A stretch of 64,000 nucleotides of DNA, taken from Marinomonas primoryensis (GTDB lineage Bacteria; Pseudomonadota; Gammaproteobacteria; Pseudomonadales; Marinomonadaceae). Under the pieces are notes generated by a model. It saw nothing but the letters and a program-made list of their open reading frames with translations. It was not told the origin of the DNA and ran no database searches. Positions within the stretch are counted from its first letter, which is position 1. The number at the start of each line of letters is the position of its first letter. Positions 47,301 through 57,832 of the stretch are shown piece after piece. Position numbers and translations under genes: made by a program. The DNA is taken from contig NZ_CP054301.1 of the NCBI RefSeq assembly GCF_013372285.1, positions 2,225,001 to 2,289,000 on the forward strand, read 5' to 3'.

Positions 47301-48137
47301 GGCGACATTAAACTTTGTTGATTCTGTTTGCACCTCTAACTCTTTACCTACCAAAGCATCCAACCAAATATCACCACCAAACTCAACCGACGATAGCGAA
47401 TATGAATTACTTGATAGCATTGCATTTAAAGGTAAAGAAACTAATGGTGCTTGAATTGAAGCCTTTACTCGATAGTTACCCAGAAGACTACGAGTCTTGT
47501 CAACACGGGCATTTATTTGAAATGGCGATTTGTAATCATCCAAATAAAGCGTTGAGCTCAACAATGATTCAAACGCTTTTTGAAATATATATACATGAGG
47601 AATACGTAATGTATGCTCTCCAAATTGGTCGCTATGAACCTCTAATTTGGCATCATATATAGAGAAGTTACGCTGTGCGGACAAATAATCTAATACACGC
47701 TCAACACCAACGTCACTGCGGACATCACGCGAAGGCGCGGCGCCGTTTAATCGCCACTGCCCATCACTCTCTTGCAATGCAATCGTTGGACGAACAAAAC
47801 GAATGTAGGTAAATTGAGGGCTAAAACTAAGGAGGGATTTAACAATATCTAAACGAATCCGCATTTCGTTAATGACTATCGCAGGCTGCCCATTAGAAAA
47901 TAGTTGAAAGCCGCTAATCGAAACCGTCGGATCAATCCCCTCTAAACGGCCATCAATCTCATCCAAGGTCACAGGATAACCTGTTATTTGCTGCAGATTA
48001 TGCTCTATCTGAGGACGATAATTATCTAGATAAGGCAGCAGTTTCCCAACACTTACTGCAAATACACCAAGAAAGGCGGTAAAAACGACAGCCCCCCAGA
48101 ACAAAAAAATGATCAGTTTACGTAATAACCACCTCAT
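44307..48137 (-). CDS. yhdP: YhdP-family AsmA-like envelope lipid transport protein
   Basis: 1276 residues, matching YhdP (E. coli 1266). One N-terminal transmembrane helix (about 5-30, LIIFLFWGAVVFTAFLGVFA) anchors a huge periplasmic beta-rich region. DUF3971 (about 50-690) and a C-terminal AsmA-like domain (about 790-1270) are recognisable, the latter by PTAELAVEGEANIV and GTPQLAGLLFITDKLIGDQL near the end. YhdP with TamB and YdbH is known to move phospholipids to the outer membrane in E. coli. The gene lies between rng and the nitrilase gene, the conserved order. Confidence 0.95.
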   Translation of the reverse strand: MRWLLRKLIIFLFWGAVVFTAFLGVFAVSVGKLLPYLDNYRPQIEHNLQQITGYPVTLDEIDGRLEGIDPTVSISGFQLFSNGQPAIVINEMRIRLDIVKSLLSFSPQFTYIRFVRPTIALQESDGQWRLNGAAPSRDVRSDVGVERVLDYLSAQRNFSIYDAKLEVHSDQFGEHTLRIPHVYIFQKAFESLLSSTLYLDDYKSPFQINARVDKTRSLLGNYRVKASIQAPLVSLPLNAMLSSNSYSLSSVEFGGDIWLDALVGKELEVQTESTKFNVAFADGKTYSTTSSVKLRYSQKRPGVRIDVHNMLIKDQGGTEYPASDLAFDWSSVTHRSNMSFNQIDLGLANKITSYFLPEESNAAKILTGLDPNGMARNGTVRLWREGDVFAFQFLSNLQSASVQAYNGIPKANNINAVFSLSDDNGYLDFRGKGSEIGFDTVYDESWRTELLSGYVSWQKQQDVFLVSGRDLSVQRNGAGISGGFRLEVRDTEPDWISLDLHGRNLPLSDRLTYLPPKALGDDLVSWIQEAFAGSKAGQVDSVDVLLQSELTDDAEPHARVQMAVSDVDVAFDKNWPSATKVNAFFEYDEFGVSVNVKSASLLNLPVKNLLLTVPISDGSANWLNLKGSVNAKSSTILTALRATPLANTVLLPFDNWQLTGDVKSSFEIGIPFSEEVEPRVELGLIFKGNQLLIKEIDLLSQIQNGRLNYSSNDGITNSGFDIKVLGGTSRLELSSNVTESGGFAVVGDLSGVVDVSEVAAWRQLPAAAVKKVSGQPAYTATLLVNQAQDGQIDLTVDSDLIGVSIDLPEPVGKAAQDARLLRIKVMQHEKDLVVDMDYESLSKARFFLQDNEFVGGELILSGTQDQVLSSSIPKGLVLTGDFERFYVQDWQSVFADLSGDASKPSSGVSIPEFPEWLSRVDLIVDEVVVNADNTWHNFKVDYNVANGKSLFVSSDEMNFSLINKEGIPNLHFGFLSWNTAPSDTAEASPNMNESPISAKQIPNMVLSVDQLYFNQKPYGDWQLTLHREGDGVRIDPITSKLKTGSFQGSLFWHDKEEDSSVELVIATGGEDLAELTRKFSNDAFVSSKKYKIDVVLNWKGHPFYFDRESVSGHIAFSAENGNFQKVEELPAFLKVLGIFNIGALSRRLSLDFSDVYKPGLTYDKFSGSLSLDKGILKTISPISIVSPTAELAVEGEANIVNETLNEKLTATFPLTGALPLAGLLWGTPQLAGLLFITDKLIGDQLSKVTSVQYKVEGSFNEPIMTPIRYNPLGKSK

Positions 48138-48154
48138 TTTAAAACCTATTATCG

Positions 48155-49609
48155 CTAGCGTAACACAACATCATATTGATCTTGTGTATAGACAGAATCC
48201 ACTTGAAAACGAATTGTTTTACCAATAAAAGCCTCTAATTCCGCTACAGCCGCTCCCTCTTCATCATGAAAGCGCTCAACAACCGAACTGGCGGCTAATA
48301 CTGTGTAGGTTTGTGAATCATAAGCACGATCTGCCCTTAAAATCTCTCGAAATACCTCGTAACAAACCGTCTCTGGGGTTTTAACTAAACCGCTCCCACG
48401 ACAGGACCGACAAGGTTCACACAAGGTCTGTCCGAGACTTTCACGCGTCCTTTTCCTTGTCATTTCTACTAGACCAAGCTCAGAAACACCGGTGATTTTT
48501 GTTTTGGCATGATCCGCGTCTAGTATTTTTTCAAGCATCCGCAATACTTGACGCTTGTGTTCTTCATCTTCCATGTCGATAAAATCAATAATGATAATAC
48601 CACCAAGATTTCTTAATCTTAACTGCCGACCGATGGCCGTCGCCGCTTCAAGATTGGTCTTGTAAATGGTCTCTTCAAGGTTACGACTGCCAACAAAAGC
48701 ACCTGTGTTAACATCTATGGTGGTCATTGACTCAGTCTGCTCAACCAACAAATAACCTCCAGACTTCAGTTGTACTTTTCGATCAAGCGCCTTATGAATT
48801 TCATCTTCAACACTGTATAGATCAAATATAGGACGTTCGCCCGGATAATACTCGATACGATCCTTCAAGTCCGGTATAAAATCTTCAGCAAACGATCTCA
48901 GCTTCGCGTAGTTTTCTTTGGAATCAATGCGGATTTTCTCTGTCGTCAGCCCAACCAAATCCCGCATAGTGCGTAAATGCAAGGGAAGGTCTTCATAAAT
49001 AACTGAAGGGGCTTTAGCGTTTTGCATACGACGTTTGACAGACTGCCAGAGTCGGGTCAAAAACTTAATATCAGAAAGAATTTCTTCTTCTCCCGCTTTT
49101 TCCGCTGCTGTCCGCAGGATATAGCCGCTGCTTTCATCTGCGTCTGTTAAAGCTTCGGATACAAGCAACTTAAGACGTTCGCGCTCGACCTCATCCTCTA
49201 TTCGCTGACTCACTCCTACATGAGCCTGATCCGGCATGTAAACCAAATAACGAGAAGGGATTGAAAGATGTGTTGTTAAACGAGCGCCCTTAGAGCTAAT
49301 AGGATCTTTAGTAACTTGAACTACGAGAGATTGCCCTTCACGCAAATAATCACCAATTTGATCACTTGGGTTAATTGCATCGCGATCCACCACTTCTGAC
49401 ACATGAATAAAAGCGGCTCTTTCAAGACCAATATCGACAAAGGCAGCTTGCATACCAGGCAACACTCGAACCACTTTACCCTGATAAATATTACCCACAA
49501 TGCCCTTACGACTTGAGCGTTCGATGTAAACTTCTTGTAACACCCCGTTCTCAACTAGAGCAACACGAATTTCCATGGGAGTAACATTAATGAGTACGTC
49601 TTCACTCAT
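48155..49609 (-). CDS. rng: Ribonuclease G
   Basis: 484 residues, the RNase E/G catalytic core without the long RNase E C-terminus, so RNase G. The S1 domain (about 35-130) has GNIYQGKVVRVLPGMQAAFVD split around residue 45. The DNase I-like catalytic part has TIDVNTGAFVGSR and IIIIDFIDMEDEEH, whose aspartates bind Mg2+. The Zn-link is CEPCRSCRG near 405. It cuts single-stranded AU-rich RNA and matures the 5' end of 16S rRNA. Its ATG overlaps the end of maf by eight bases and has GAGG upstream. Confidence 0.96.
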   Translation of the reverse strand: MSEDVLINVTPMEIRVALVENGVLQEVYIERSSRKGIVGNIYQGKVVRVLPGMQAAFVDIGLERAAFIHVSEVVDRDAINPSDQIGDYLREGQSLVVQVTKDPISSKGARLTTHLSIPSRYLVYMPDQAHVGVSQRIEDEVERERLKLLVSEALTDADESSGYILRTAAEKAGEEEILSDIKFLTRLWQSVKRRMQNAKAPSVIYEDLPLHLRTMRDLVGLTTEKIRIDSKENYAKLRSFAEDFIPDLKDRIEYYPGERPIFDLYSVEDEIHKALDRKVQLKSGGYLLVEQTESMTTIDVNTGAFVGSRNLEETIYKTNLEAATAIGRQLRLRNLGGIIIIDFIDMEDEEHKRQVLRMLEKILDADHAKTKITGVSELGLVEMTRKRTRESLGQTLCEPCRSCRGSGLVKTPETVCYEVFREILRADRAYDSQTYTVLAASSVVERFHDEEGAAVAELEAFIGKTIRFQVDSVYTQDQYDVVLR

Positions 49610-50210
49610 GGGACATTTCCTCTAGCGAATGAATTCCAAATTGAGCCAATAGTTGCGCCGTTTCATATAACGGTAAGCCAACAACAGCGGAGTAAGAACC
49701 GGAGATAGAGCGAACAAAAATAGCACCCAACCCTTGAACAGCATAAGAACCCGCTTTGTCTTGAGGTTCACCAGTTTTCCAATATTGCTCTATTTCAACA
49801 TTAGAGATTTTACGAAACAGCACGTCACTGACAACAAGCTTTGTTGCTATATGCTCATGCTGTAAGTTAGAAAAACATAGAGAGGTAATAACTTTATGGG
49901 AGCGGCCAGAAAGCAGCCTTAACATAGAGAGAGAGTCTTCAAGTGAAGCGGGTTTTCCTAAAATACGTCCATCAATGACAACACTTGTATCTGAAGCAAT
50001 AAAAGTAGCCGACATATCGAAGTCGGCTTGCTGTCTATATTTCAGCGCTGCGGCACTAGCCTTCTCTATCGCCATGCGAACAACATAATCCTCCGCATTT
50101 TCTTGGTACATCGGTGTTTCATCAATATCGGCAGGCAAAACCTCAAATTCTTTCACCAAGAGGCTCAGTAGTTCTTTTCTTCTTGGCGAAGCTGAAGCCA
50201 AAACAAGCAT
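49602..50210 (-). CDS. maf: Maf-family nucleotide pyrophosphatase (YhdE type)
   Basis: 202 residues. Maf motifs are SASPRRKELLSLL (about 6-18), ASDTSVVIDGRILGKP (about 72-87) and the KAGSYAVQGLGAIFVRSI region near 152. YhdE-type Maf proteins hydrolyse dTTP, UTP and modified nucleotides to monophosphates, and the position between mreD and rng supports the YhdE (dTTP/UTP) type over YceF. AGGGAAA precedes the ATG. It overlaps rng. Confidence 0.94.
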   Translation of the reverse strand: MLVLASASPRRKELLSLLVKEFEVLPADIDETPMYQENAEDYVVRMAIEKASAAALKYRQQADFDMSATFIASDTSVVIDGRILGKPASLEDSLSMLRLLSGRSHKVITSLCFSNLQHEHIATKLVVSDVLFRKISNVEIEQYWKTGEPQDKAGSYAVQGLGAIFVRSISGSYSAVVGLPLYETAQLLAQFGIHSLEEMSHE

Positions 50211-50231
50211 AAACTTTCCCTAAAAAACGAC

Positions 50232-50705
50232 CTAGCGGATAGCGTAAATACGGCGCACACTGCGCAAAATAATAAAAGACCAAGGCCATAACAACCCCGT
50301 CATCACAGCCGGCATAAAGATCAATAATGTTGGCTCCGCATGCCCAAGATAATGATCGACCCAAAAATCAACTAATTGATTAATACTAACCAAACAGCAT
50401 ACAAAAAAGCCTTGCTGCCAACGATGGTACATCCTCAATCGCTTATAAAATACAGCACAGGTATAGGCGATAATCACGTACGTGAGAGAATGCTGACCAA
50501 TTATCCCACCTTGCAATAAATCAACCATCAACCCCAAGAACCAAGCCAAACCAACGCCAACACGAAAAGGTAAAGCAATCACCCAATATAAAATGACCAA
50601 TAAAGCCCACTCAGGACGAAACCATACAAGCTCTTCAGGAAAAGGCACAGCTTCAAGCATTAAGGCCGTTAACAATGTAATACAAAATACAAAAATCGGT
50701 TTCAT
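50232..50705 (-). CDS. mreD: Rod shape-determining protein MreD
   Basis: 157 residues with five predicted transmembrane helices, the MreD layout. Visible features are RPEWALLVILYWVIALPFRV (about 31-50) and WFLGLMVDLLQGGIIGQHSL split near 55-74, characteristic of the family. It is an inner-membrane part of the elongasome with MreC, MreB, RodA and PBP2. Its ATG overlaps the mreC stop by one base (TAATG), giving coupled translation. Confidence 0.94.
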   Translation of the reverse strand: MKPIFVFCITLLTALMLEAVPFPEELVWFRPEWALLVILYWVIALPFRVGVGLAWFLGLMVDLLQGGIIGQHSLTYVIIAYTCAVFYKRLRMYHRWQQGFFVCCLVSINQLVDFWVDHYLGHAEPTLLIFMPAVMTGLLWPWSFIILRSVRRIYAIR

Positions 50706-51538
50706 TATCGCTCAGCCTTGGGCTTATCAATAAGCATAACGTGTCGACTGCGCCCCAGCTGAGCCAAAGGAACTACATCGACATCGGCGTAAGCCTTACC
50801 CTGAGTATACTTGACGCTTCGCACAACCCCGACAGGATATCCACTTGGAAAGCGTTTATCTAAGCCCGAAGTTGTTAATATATCGCCTTTTTTAATATCG
50901 ACAGAACGAGGAACACTCATCAGCTCCATGCGTTTCAAGCTACCCGTTCCGCGTAAAATCCCTCTAAAGCCTGTTCGAGATAGCTGTACAGGAACAAAAT
51001 GACTAGCATCAGCGATAAGTAATACACGGCTACTGTACGCCGCTGTTTCAACCACCTGACCCAACACGCCCGTTGCATCCAAAACAGGCTGTCCAACGTA
51101 AGCTCCAGAAGAAAAACCTTTGTCTATCATTAGTTTATGACTGTAAGCATTCTGATCAAAGCCTATCACTTCTGCCATGACAATTTTTTCGTCAACTCGC
51201 TGTGAAGCATCCAGCAATTCACGTAAACGAACGTTTTCAGCTTGAAGGGAATCCAGTCTCTGCTGTCGACTGCGCAAAAGCAATATCTCAGACTGCAAGG
51301 ACTGGTTTTCACTTACTAACCCCTCTCTGCTGGCAAGATGTTCACCAGCCCAATTAAGCACTTTCTGAGGGGTGTTCACTACGACTTGTATGGGAGTCAC
51401 AAGCAGGGTCAAATAAGGCCTCACCTGCGAAAAGGTAGAATAACGAACATCAGCAACAATCATCACTATAGACAAAATAACCAGCACAACAAACCGCGTG
51501 CTAGAAACTTTGCCACTAAAATGAAGCGAATTATTAAT
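50705..51538 (-). CDS. mreC: Rod shape-determining protein MreC, probable ATT start
   Basis: 277 residues if started at ATT (51538). The only ATG/GTG/TTG option, GTG at 51487, has no ribosome binding site and begins inside the membrane helix. The ATT is preceded by AGGAG at six bases, 16 bases after the mreB stop, and adds NNSLHFSGKVSSTRFV, a basic lead before the helix VLVILSIVMIVADV. An in-frame TAG lies just above. A coiled coil (about 75-115) and two beta-barrel domains (about 120-270) follow, with the family segment TTSGLDKRFPSGYPVG. MreC bridges MreB to PBP2 in the periplasm. Confidence 0.9.
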   Translation of the reverse strand: MNNSLHFSGKVSSTRFVVLVILSIVMIVADVRYSTFSQVRPYLTLLVTPIQVVVNTPQKVLNWAGEHLASREGLVSENQSLQSEILLLRSRQQRLDSLQAENVRLRELLDASQRVDEKIVMAEVIGFDQNAYSHKLMIDKGFSSGAYVGQPVLDATGVLGQVVETAAYSSRVLLIADASHFVPVQLSRTGFRGILRGTGSLKRMELMSVPRSVDIKKGDILTTSGLDKRFPSGYPVGVVRSVKYTQGKAYADVDVVPLAQLGRSRHVMLIDKPKAER

Positions 51539-51554
51539 GGTGCGCTCCTAAGCT

Positions 51555-52604
<1,050 letters not shown>

Positions 52605-52832
52605 CTACACCCTGATAATACGATACGAACAGCGTCAAAATGTAACAATCGCTCGCCCAATGGGCAAGTTGATTCCGCGTAAATCTTAAAAAAACTCCCA
52701 TGATTTTCATTGTTCGCCTAAAAAAAACCAATAAACTAAAAATAAGCCAGTTTTTCACTCAGTTGGCTTTATAGCAATACGGCTACGGGATACAATAAAA
52801 GCCATTTACGACAATCAAAAATCAGGTGGAAC

Positions 52833-53120
52833 ATGTCCATAGACAAACAAGACGTGCAAAAAATTGCACACTTGGCTCGCCTCGCCCTCACAGAGGAAGA
52901 CGCCGATCAATATCAACATTCGCTATCCAGCGTATTATCGCTTGTTGAACAAATGCAATCTGTTAATACCGATGGCATTGAACCACTTTCGAATCCGCTT
53001 GAAATGACTCAAAGACTAAGAGAAGACAAAGTCACAGAAGAAAACCGCCGTGACGCATTCCTAGCGAACGCACCTCAGACCGAAGCCGGTCTTTTCCTAG
53101 TACCGAAAGTGATCGATTAA
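52833..53120 (+). CDS. gatC: Asp-tRNA(Asn)/Glu-tRNA(Gln) amidotransferase subunit C
   Basis: 95 residues, the usual GatC size. [20 protein letters not shown] (about 8-27) and the C-terminal [20 protein letters not shown] are family signatures. GatC wraps around and stabilises the GatA-GatB interface. AGGTGGA is just before the ATG. It leads gatC-gatA-gatB, with an 11-base gap to gatA. A TACAAT -10-like hexamer is at 52791-52796. Confidence 0.96.
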   Translation: MSIDKQDVQKIAHLARLALTEEDADQYQHSLSSVLSLVEQMQSVNTDGIEPLSNPLEMTQRLREDKVTEENRRDAFLANAPQTEAGLFLVPKVID

Positions 53121-53131
53121 GAGAACCAAGC

Positions 53132-54592
53132 ATGTTTGAACAAAGCATTTCGACATTAGCGCAAAAATTACGCAACAAAGATATTTCAAGCGTCGAGCTC
53201 ACTCGCTATTTTCTAGCGCGCATAGCCAAACTTGACCCACAACTAAACAGCTTCATTACCGTGAGCGAGCAGCAAGCACTAGTACAAGCCGCCGCCGCGG
53301 ATGCTCTTCTACAAAGCGGAAAAGGCACCAGTTTGACAGGCATCCCTGTCGCACACAAAGATCTATTCTGCACAGAAGGTACTCTCACTACATGCGGTTC
53401 TAAAATGCTGCATAATTTCATTCCGCCTTATGAGTCAACCGTGACCAGCCGTATTCAGCAAGCTGGCGCCGTCATGTTGGGTAAAACAAACATGGACGAA
53501 TTTGCCATGGGCTCCTCTAACGAAAACAGCTTTTACGGTGCGGTTAAAAACCCCTGGAACTTAGATATGGTTCCTGGCGGCTCTTCTGGTGGCTCTGCCG
53601 CAGCTGTTGCGGCAGGCCTTGTAGTGGCTACTACCGGCACCGACACGGGTGGATCCATTCGCCAACCCGCCTCTTTCTGCGGTATCACAGGACTCAAGCC
53701 AACTTATGGTCGTGTTTCTCGTTTCGGAATGGTCGCTTACGCATCCAGCCTTGACCAAGCCGGCCCAATGGCAAAAAGCGCCGAAGACTGTGCGCATTTA
53801 ATGCAGGCCATAAGCGGTTTTGACGAAAAAGATTCAACGTCTTCTGAAACACCGACAGACGACTATTTGGTCAACATAAATGCACCATTAACAGGCTTGA
53901 AAATAGGTTTGCCAAAAGAATATTTCGGAGAAGGTCTCGACTCCAAAGTCGCTGATACCATTATGGTCGCAGTGAAAGAATTCGAAAAACTGGGCGCAAC
54001 AATAAAAGAAATTTCATTGCCAAACTTACAACTTAGCATACCATCTTACTATGTAATCGCGCCCTCTGAAGCCTCATCAAACCTATCTCGTTTTGATGGC
54101 GTTCGATTTGGCCACCGCTGTGACGACCCGAAAGACCTACTGGATATGTACACCCGCTCGCGTGCGGAAGGTTTCGGCACTGAAGTCCAAAAGCGTATCA
54201 TGGTCGGCACTTACGCCTTATCAGAAGGTTACTACGACGCCTACTACTTAAAAGCGCAAAAAATACGCCGCCTTATCAAAGAAGATTTCGTAAAAGCACT
54301 AAACGAAGTCGATGTCATCATGGGCCCTGTTGCGCCAACAACCGCATTTGGACTTGGCAGCAAAACCAACGATCCAGTCGCCATGTACCTAGAAGACATT
54401 TACACACTGTCCGTTAACCTTGCCGGTATCCCAGCTATGTCTATACCAGCAGGCTTTGTGAATGGCATGCCGGTCGGCCTTCAAGTAATGGGCAACTACT
54501 TCGCCGAAGCCAAGTTGCTTAATATAGCGCATCAGTACCAGCAAAATACTGACTGGCACCTTAAAACACCGACCATGGCAAAAGGAGCATAA
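53132..54592 (+). CDS. gatA: Glutamyl-tRNA(Gln) amidotransferase subunit A
   Basis: 486 residues, amidase-signature enzyme. The Ser-cisSer-Lys triad is seen as Lys in [10 protein letters not shown] (about 77), and the serines in [15 protein letters not shown] (about 152) and [16 protein letters not shown] (about 175). It releases ammonia from glutamine and channels it to GatB, so Glu-tRNA-Gln or Asp-tRNA-Asn becomes correctly amidated. Presence of gatCAB suggests at least one indirect aminoacylation route in this organism. It is two bases from gatB. Confidence 0.97.
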   Translation: MFEQSISTLAQKLRNKDISSVELTRYFLARIAKLDPQLNSFITVSEQQALVQAAAADALLQSGKGTSLTGIPVAHKDLFCTEGTLTTCGSKMLHNFIPPYESTVTSRIQQAGAVMLGKTNMDEFAMGSSNENSFYGAVKNPWNLDMVPGGSSGGSAAAVAAGLVVATTGTDTGGSIRQPASFCGITGLKPTYGRVSRFGMVAYASSLDQAGPMAKSAEDCAHLMQAISGFDEKDSTSSETPTDDYLVNINAPLTGLKIGLPKEYFGEGLDSKVADTIMVAVKEFEKLGATIKEISLPNLQLSIPSYYVIAPSEASSNLSRFDGVRFGHRCDDPKDLLDMYTRSRAEGFGTEVQKRIMVGTYALSEGYYDAYYLKAQKIRRLIKEDFVKALNEVDVIMGPVAPTTAFGLGSKTNDPVAMYLEDIYTLSVNLAGIPAMSIPAGFVNGMPVGLQVMGNYFAEAKLLNIAHQYQQNTDWHLKTPTMAKGA

Positions 54593-54594
54593 GC

Positions 54595-56040
54595 ATGAAT
54601 TGGGAAGTTGTTATTGGCCTTGAGATTCATACTCAGCTCACCACAAAATCAAAATTATTCTCTGGCGCCGCGGTTGGTTTTGGCGCTGAGCCGAACACTC
54701 AAACAACACTGGTTGATTTAGGCATGCCTGGTGCATTGCCCGTTCTAAACAAGGAAGCTTTGCGCATGGCCGTTATGTTCGGCCATGCCGTTAATGCCGA
54801 GATAGGCATGACATCGGTTTTTGCGCGTAAAAACTATTTTTACCCAGATCTCCCAAAAGGTTATCAAACCAGCCAAATGGATCACCCTATCGTTGGCATT
54901 GGCCACCTTGATGTTATATTGGAAGACGGAACCACTTCTCGTATCGGTATTACGCGAGCCCACCTTGAAGAAGACGCCGGGAAATCCCTTCACGAAGACT
55001 TTCAAGGCATGACAGGGATCGACCTAAATCGCTCCAGCACGCCTTTGCTTGAAATTGTCTCTGAACCTGACATTCGATCAGCTAAAGAAGCCGTCGCCTA
55101 TGTCAAAATGATCCACTCTATTGTGACTTATCTTGGTATTTGTGATGGCAACATGGCGGAAGGCTCAATGCGTTGCGATGTCAATATATCATTGCGACCT
55201 AAAGGACAAACTGAATACGGTACGCGTACCGAAATTAAAAACGTCAACTCGTTCCGTTTTATTGAGAAAGCCATTTACACTGAGGTCGAGCGCCAAGCAG
55301 ACATTTTAGAAGATGGTGGTCGAATTATTCAGGAAACTCGCCTGTACGATCCAGAGAAAAACGAAACTCGTAGCATGAGATCTAAAGAAGACGCTAACGA
55401 TTATCGCTATTTTCCTTGCCCAGATTTATTGCCCATTGTATTGACGCAAAATTATGTGGATGAAATAAGAGCAAGCTTACCTGAATTGCCAAGCCAAAAA
55501 GCGGCGCGATTCCAAAGCGAACACAAGTTGAGCGAGTACGACGCGCATGTCCTTTCGTCTTCACGCGCTATGGCCGATTACTTTGAAAATGCAAATGCCG
55601 TCGTGCAAGACCCGAAATTGACCGCAAACTGGGTCATGGGCGAACTAAGCAAATTACTCAACCAAGCACAATTAGATATAGCAAACTCCCCTGTCAGCGC
55701 TCATACCTTTGGCGAGCTACTTTTGCGCATCAAAGACAACACAATCAACGGCAAAACAGGCAAAGAAGTTTTCCAAGCTATGTGGGAAGGCGAAGGATCA
55801 GCCGACGCTATTATCGAAGCAAAAGGTCTAAAGCAAGTCACAGACACCGGCGCCATCGAAACCATGATCCAAACCATTCTGGATGCAAATACAGCTCAAG
55901 TAGAGCAATATCGTGCAGCAGACGAAGACAAACAAAAGAAAATGATCGGCTTCTTTGTTGGACAAGTCATGAAAGCGTCACAAGGCAAAGCTAATCCTGG
56001 CCTTGTTAACCCCATTCTCGCAAAAATGCTGAAAGGCTAA
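54595..56040 (+). CDS. gatB: Asp/Glu-tRNA amidotransferase subunit B
   Basis: 481 residues. N-terminal kinase-like catalytic domain (about 1-290) with [19 protein letters not shown] (about 6-24), [12 protein letters not shown] and the [13 protein letters not shown] stretch (about 190). The helical and YqeY-like tail domains (about 295-481) bind tRNA, ending with [18 protein letters not shown]. It phosphorylates the misacylated Glu or Asp and amidates it with ammonia from GatA. AAAGGAG lies before the ATG. Last gene of the operon, with a terminator 22 bases after the stop. Confidence 0.97.
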   Translation: MNWEVVIGLEIHTQLTTKSKLFSGAAVGFGAEPNTQTTLVDLGMPGALPVLNKEALRMAVMFGHAVNAEIGMTSVFARKNYFYPDLPKGYQTSQMDHPIVGIGHLDVILEDGTTSRIGITRAHLEEDAGKSLHEDFQGMTGIDLNRSSTPLLEIVSEPDIRSAKEAVAYVKMIHSIVTYLGICDGNMAEGSMRCDVNISLRPKGQTEYGTRTEIKNVNSFRFIEKAIYTEVERQADILEDGGRIIQETRLYDPEKNETRSMRSKEDANDYRYFPCPDLLPIVLTQNYVDEIRASLPELPSQKAARFQSEHKLSEYDAHVLSSSRAMADYFENANAVVQDPKLTANWVMGELSKLLNQAQLDIANSPVSAHTFGELLLRIKDNTINGKTGKEVFQAMWEGEGSADAIIEAKGLKQVTDTGAIETMIQTILDANTAQVEQYRAADEDKQKKMIGFFVGQVMKASQGKANPGLVNPILAKMLKG

Positions 56041-56061
56041 TTTTGATCTGAAAATCTAGAC

Positions 56062-56101
56062 AAAAAAATACCGCGCCATATGGATAGCGCGGTATTTTTT
56101 T
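56062..56101. terminator. Bidirectional terminator after gatB
   Basis: AAAAAAATACCGCGC and its exact complement around a 10-nt loop, between convergent gatB and the GGDEF regulator gene. Confidence 0.92.
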
Positions 56102-56125
56102 GTCATTAATAACCGTATCTACAAG

Positions 56126-57421
56126 TTAGTGATCCGACACTATCCGATCTCGCCCTAAGCGCTTAGCCTCGTATAAATTATTGTCGGCCACACGAATTAA
56201 CTCTTCGAATGAATCCTTAGGCTGACAACACATACCCACACTGCAGGTCAGTACAATTTTAGCGTCTGTAAATTCTTTTGAACGCAAACCATCCAAAAAG
56301 TCCTCCAACATATTATGTAAATGCAAACCACCCGCATTAGCCACAACACAAAACTCTTCGCCTCCAAAACGACAAGCCAAGACATCTGGAAAGGCGTTAC
56401 GAATATCTTGCCCTACCGCTTCAAGCAATTCATCACCAATAATATGACCATAGGTATCATTGATACTTTTGAAGTGATCAAGATCCAGCATTGCCACAGA
56501 CATTTCAGATGAATTATTACTGAAAAGCTGCTCACCCTCATCAAACAAACAACGTCTATTTTTTAACTTTGTGAGTGGGTCAATATTTGCCAAGTCACGT
56601 ATTGTCTCTAGCATCTCTTGCGCTTCAAGACTATGAACGACACGACAGTGAAACTCTTCATGGTAAAAAGGCTTTTTAAGAAAATCGTTAGCACCCGCTT
56701 TTATGAACTTAGCAGATAAAGCGTTATCTCCTTCCGCAGACAACCCAATAATCACCAAATCCTGAAACCGAGCGTTATACCTAAGCATACGAACCAATTC
56801 GTAACCATTTACCAACGGCATATTATAATCGGTTATCAACATCCTAATATCGGAGTCTTCTTCCAACTTAGCCAATGCCTCTTGACCATTTTCCGCCTCA
56901 ATAACATTGAAGCGGTACTGCTCGAGGAGAATACGAATAAAAAGTCGACTAGTAGAAGAGTCCTCAGCAACCAAAACCTTAATTCCTTGGTTTTTACTCA
57001 AGCGTTCAACGACTTTAATAACATGATTAAAAGAGTAGCGACTGTCTTTGGTAATGTAATCCAAAACACCTTTATTCAAAAGACTAAGACGTAATGTGTC
57101 ATCAAAATTACCCGTCAAAACCACACAGGGTATTTTATGAAAAAGCACGAGGTCTACGATTTCACCGTTTTCAGCATCAGGTAAATTAAGATCTACAATA
57201 GCGGCAAAATACGTTTCCTCAGTATCACTTAACTTACTTTCTGCTTCTTTATAACAAGAACACAAAACCGGTGTGAAAATAGGGTTTCGAGACAGTAAAT
57301 GATGAAGAACCTTCAGCACCACAGGACTGTCTTCAACTACCAATATTTTTCGCTCTACTATCATTCGCACAATCCCGTATTGAAAAGCAGCATCGGCGCT
57401 TTTTGGAGTATATTTTTTCAT
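56126..57421 (-). CDS. Dual-receiver response regulator with GGDEF domain
   Basis: 431 residues. Two receiver domains precede the output domain. REC1 (about 24-140) has VVEDSP and phospho-acceptor Asp in AAIVDLNLPD. REC2 (about 147-265) has VAEDSS, phospho-acceptor in MLITDYNMPLVNGYEL and the conserved Lys in DFLKKPFYHEE. The GGDEF domain (about 280-428) has LDLDHFKSINDTYGH and the active motif FGGEEF, with no clear RxxD inhibitory site. It should make c-di-GMP under two-input phosphorelay control; no histidine kinase is adjacent. AGGGGA precedes the first ATG; a second ATG at 57364 is possible. Divergent from ykgJ. Confidence 0.92.
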   Translation of the reverse strand: MKKYTPKSADAAFQYGIVRMIVERKILVVEDSPVVLKVLHHLLSRNPIFTPVLCSCYKEAESKLSDTEETYFAAIVDLNLPDAENGEIVDLVLFHKIPCVVLTGNFDDTLRLSLLNKGVLDYITKDSRYSFNHVIKVVERLSKNQGIKVLVAEDSSTSRLFIRILLEQYRFNVIEAENGQEALAKLEEDSDIRMLITDYNMPLVNGYELVRMLRYNARFQDLVIIGLSAEGDNALSAKFIKAGANDFLKKPFYHEEFHCRVVHSLEAQEMLETIRDLANIDPLTKLKNRRCLFDEGEQLFSNNSSEMSVAMLDLDHFKSINDTYGHIIGDELLEAVGQDIRNAFPDVLACRFGGEEFCVVANAGGLHLHNMLEDFLDGLRSKEFTDAKIVLTCSVGMCCQPKDSFEELIRVADNNLYEAKRLGRDRIVSDH

Positions 57422-57544
57422 TATCCCCTATGACCCGTCATTCTGATACTCTAAAATTGTATCACCCGTGTCATTTTGTAAATGAACAGTACATTTTTTC
57501 TGGATTTTATTTACACTAGCGCCTTCAGAATAGGGTCGTTTACT

Positions 57545-57832
57545 ATGCAATGTCGATTTGGCTGTGGTGCTTGCTGCACAGCACCCTCCATTACCTCTCC
57601 GATTCCAGGAATGCCCAACGGAAAAATGGCAGGAGAGCCTTGTATACAACTTTTAGACGACTACCGGTGCGCTATTTTTGGAGACGCATCAAGACCTAAG
57701 GTTTGCACAGATTTTACCGCCGAAGAATACGCCTGCGGCAACAATAGAGAAGAAGCCATTACTATTTTGACGCTCATGGAAGTCGATACGAGCCCAACAC
57801 ACACTAGCTTATTAAAAAGGAAAGACCAATGA
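57545..57832 (+). CDS. ykgJ: YkgJ-family cysteine-cluster protein
   Basis: 95 residues from MQCRFGCGACCTAPSITSPI, the family start; an upstream ATG at 57482 would add 21 unlike residues. The N-terminal CRFGCGACC with later CIQLLDDYRCAIFG and PKVCTDF give the eight or so cysteines that form a zinc- or iron-binding site in YkgJ-family proteins. Function is unknown. Its stop overlaps the ATG of the L,D-transpeptidase gene (ATGA), so the two are co-translated, an arrangement that may be incidental. Confidence 0.85.
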   Translation: MQCRFGCGACCTAPSITSPIPGMPNGKMAGEPCIQLLDDYRCAIFGDASRPKVCTDFTAEEYACGNNREEAITILTLMEVDTSPTHTSLLKRKDQ

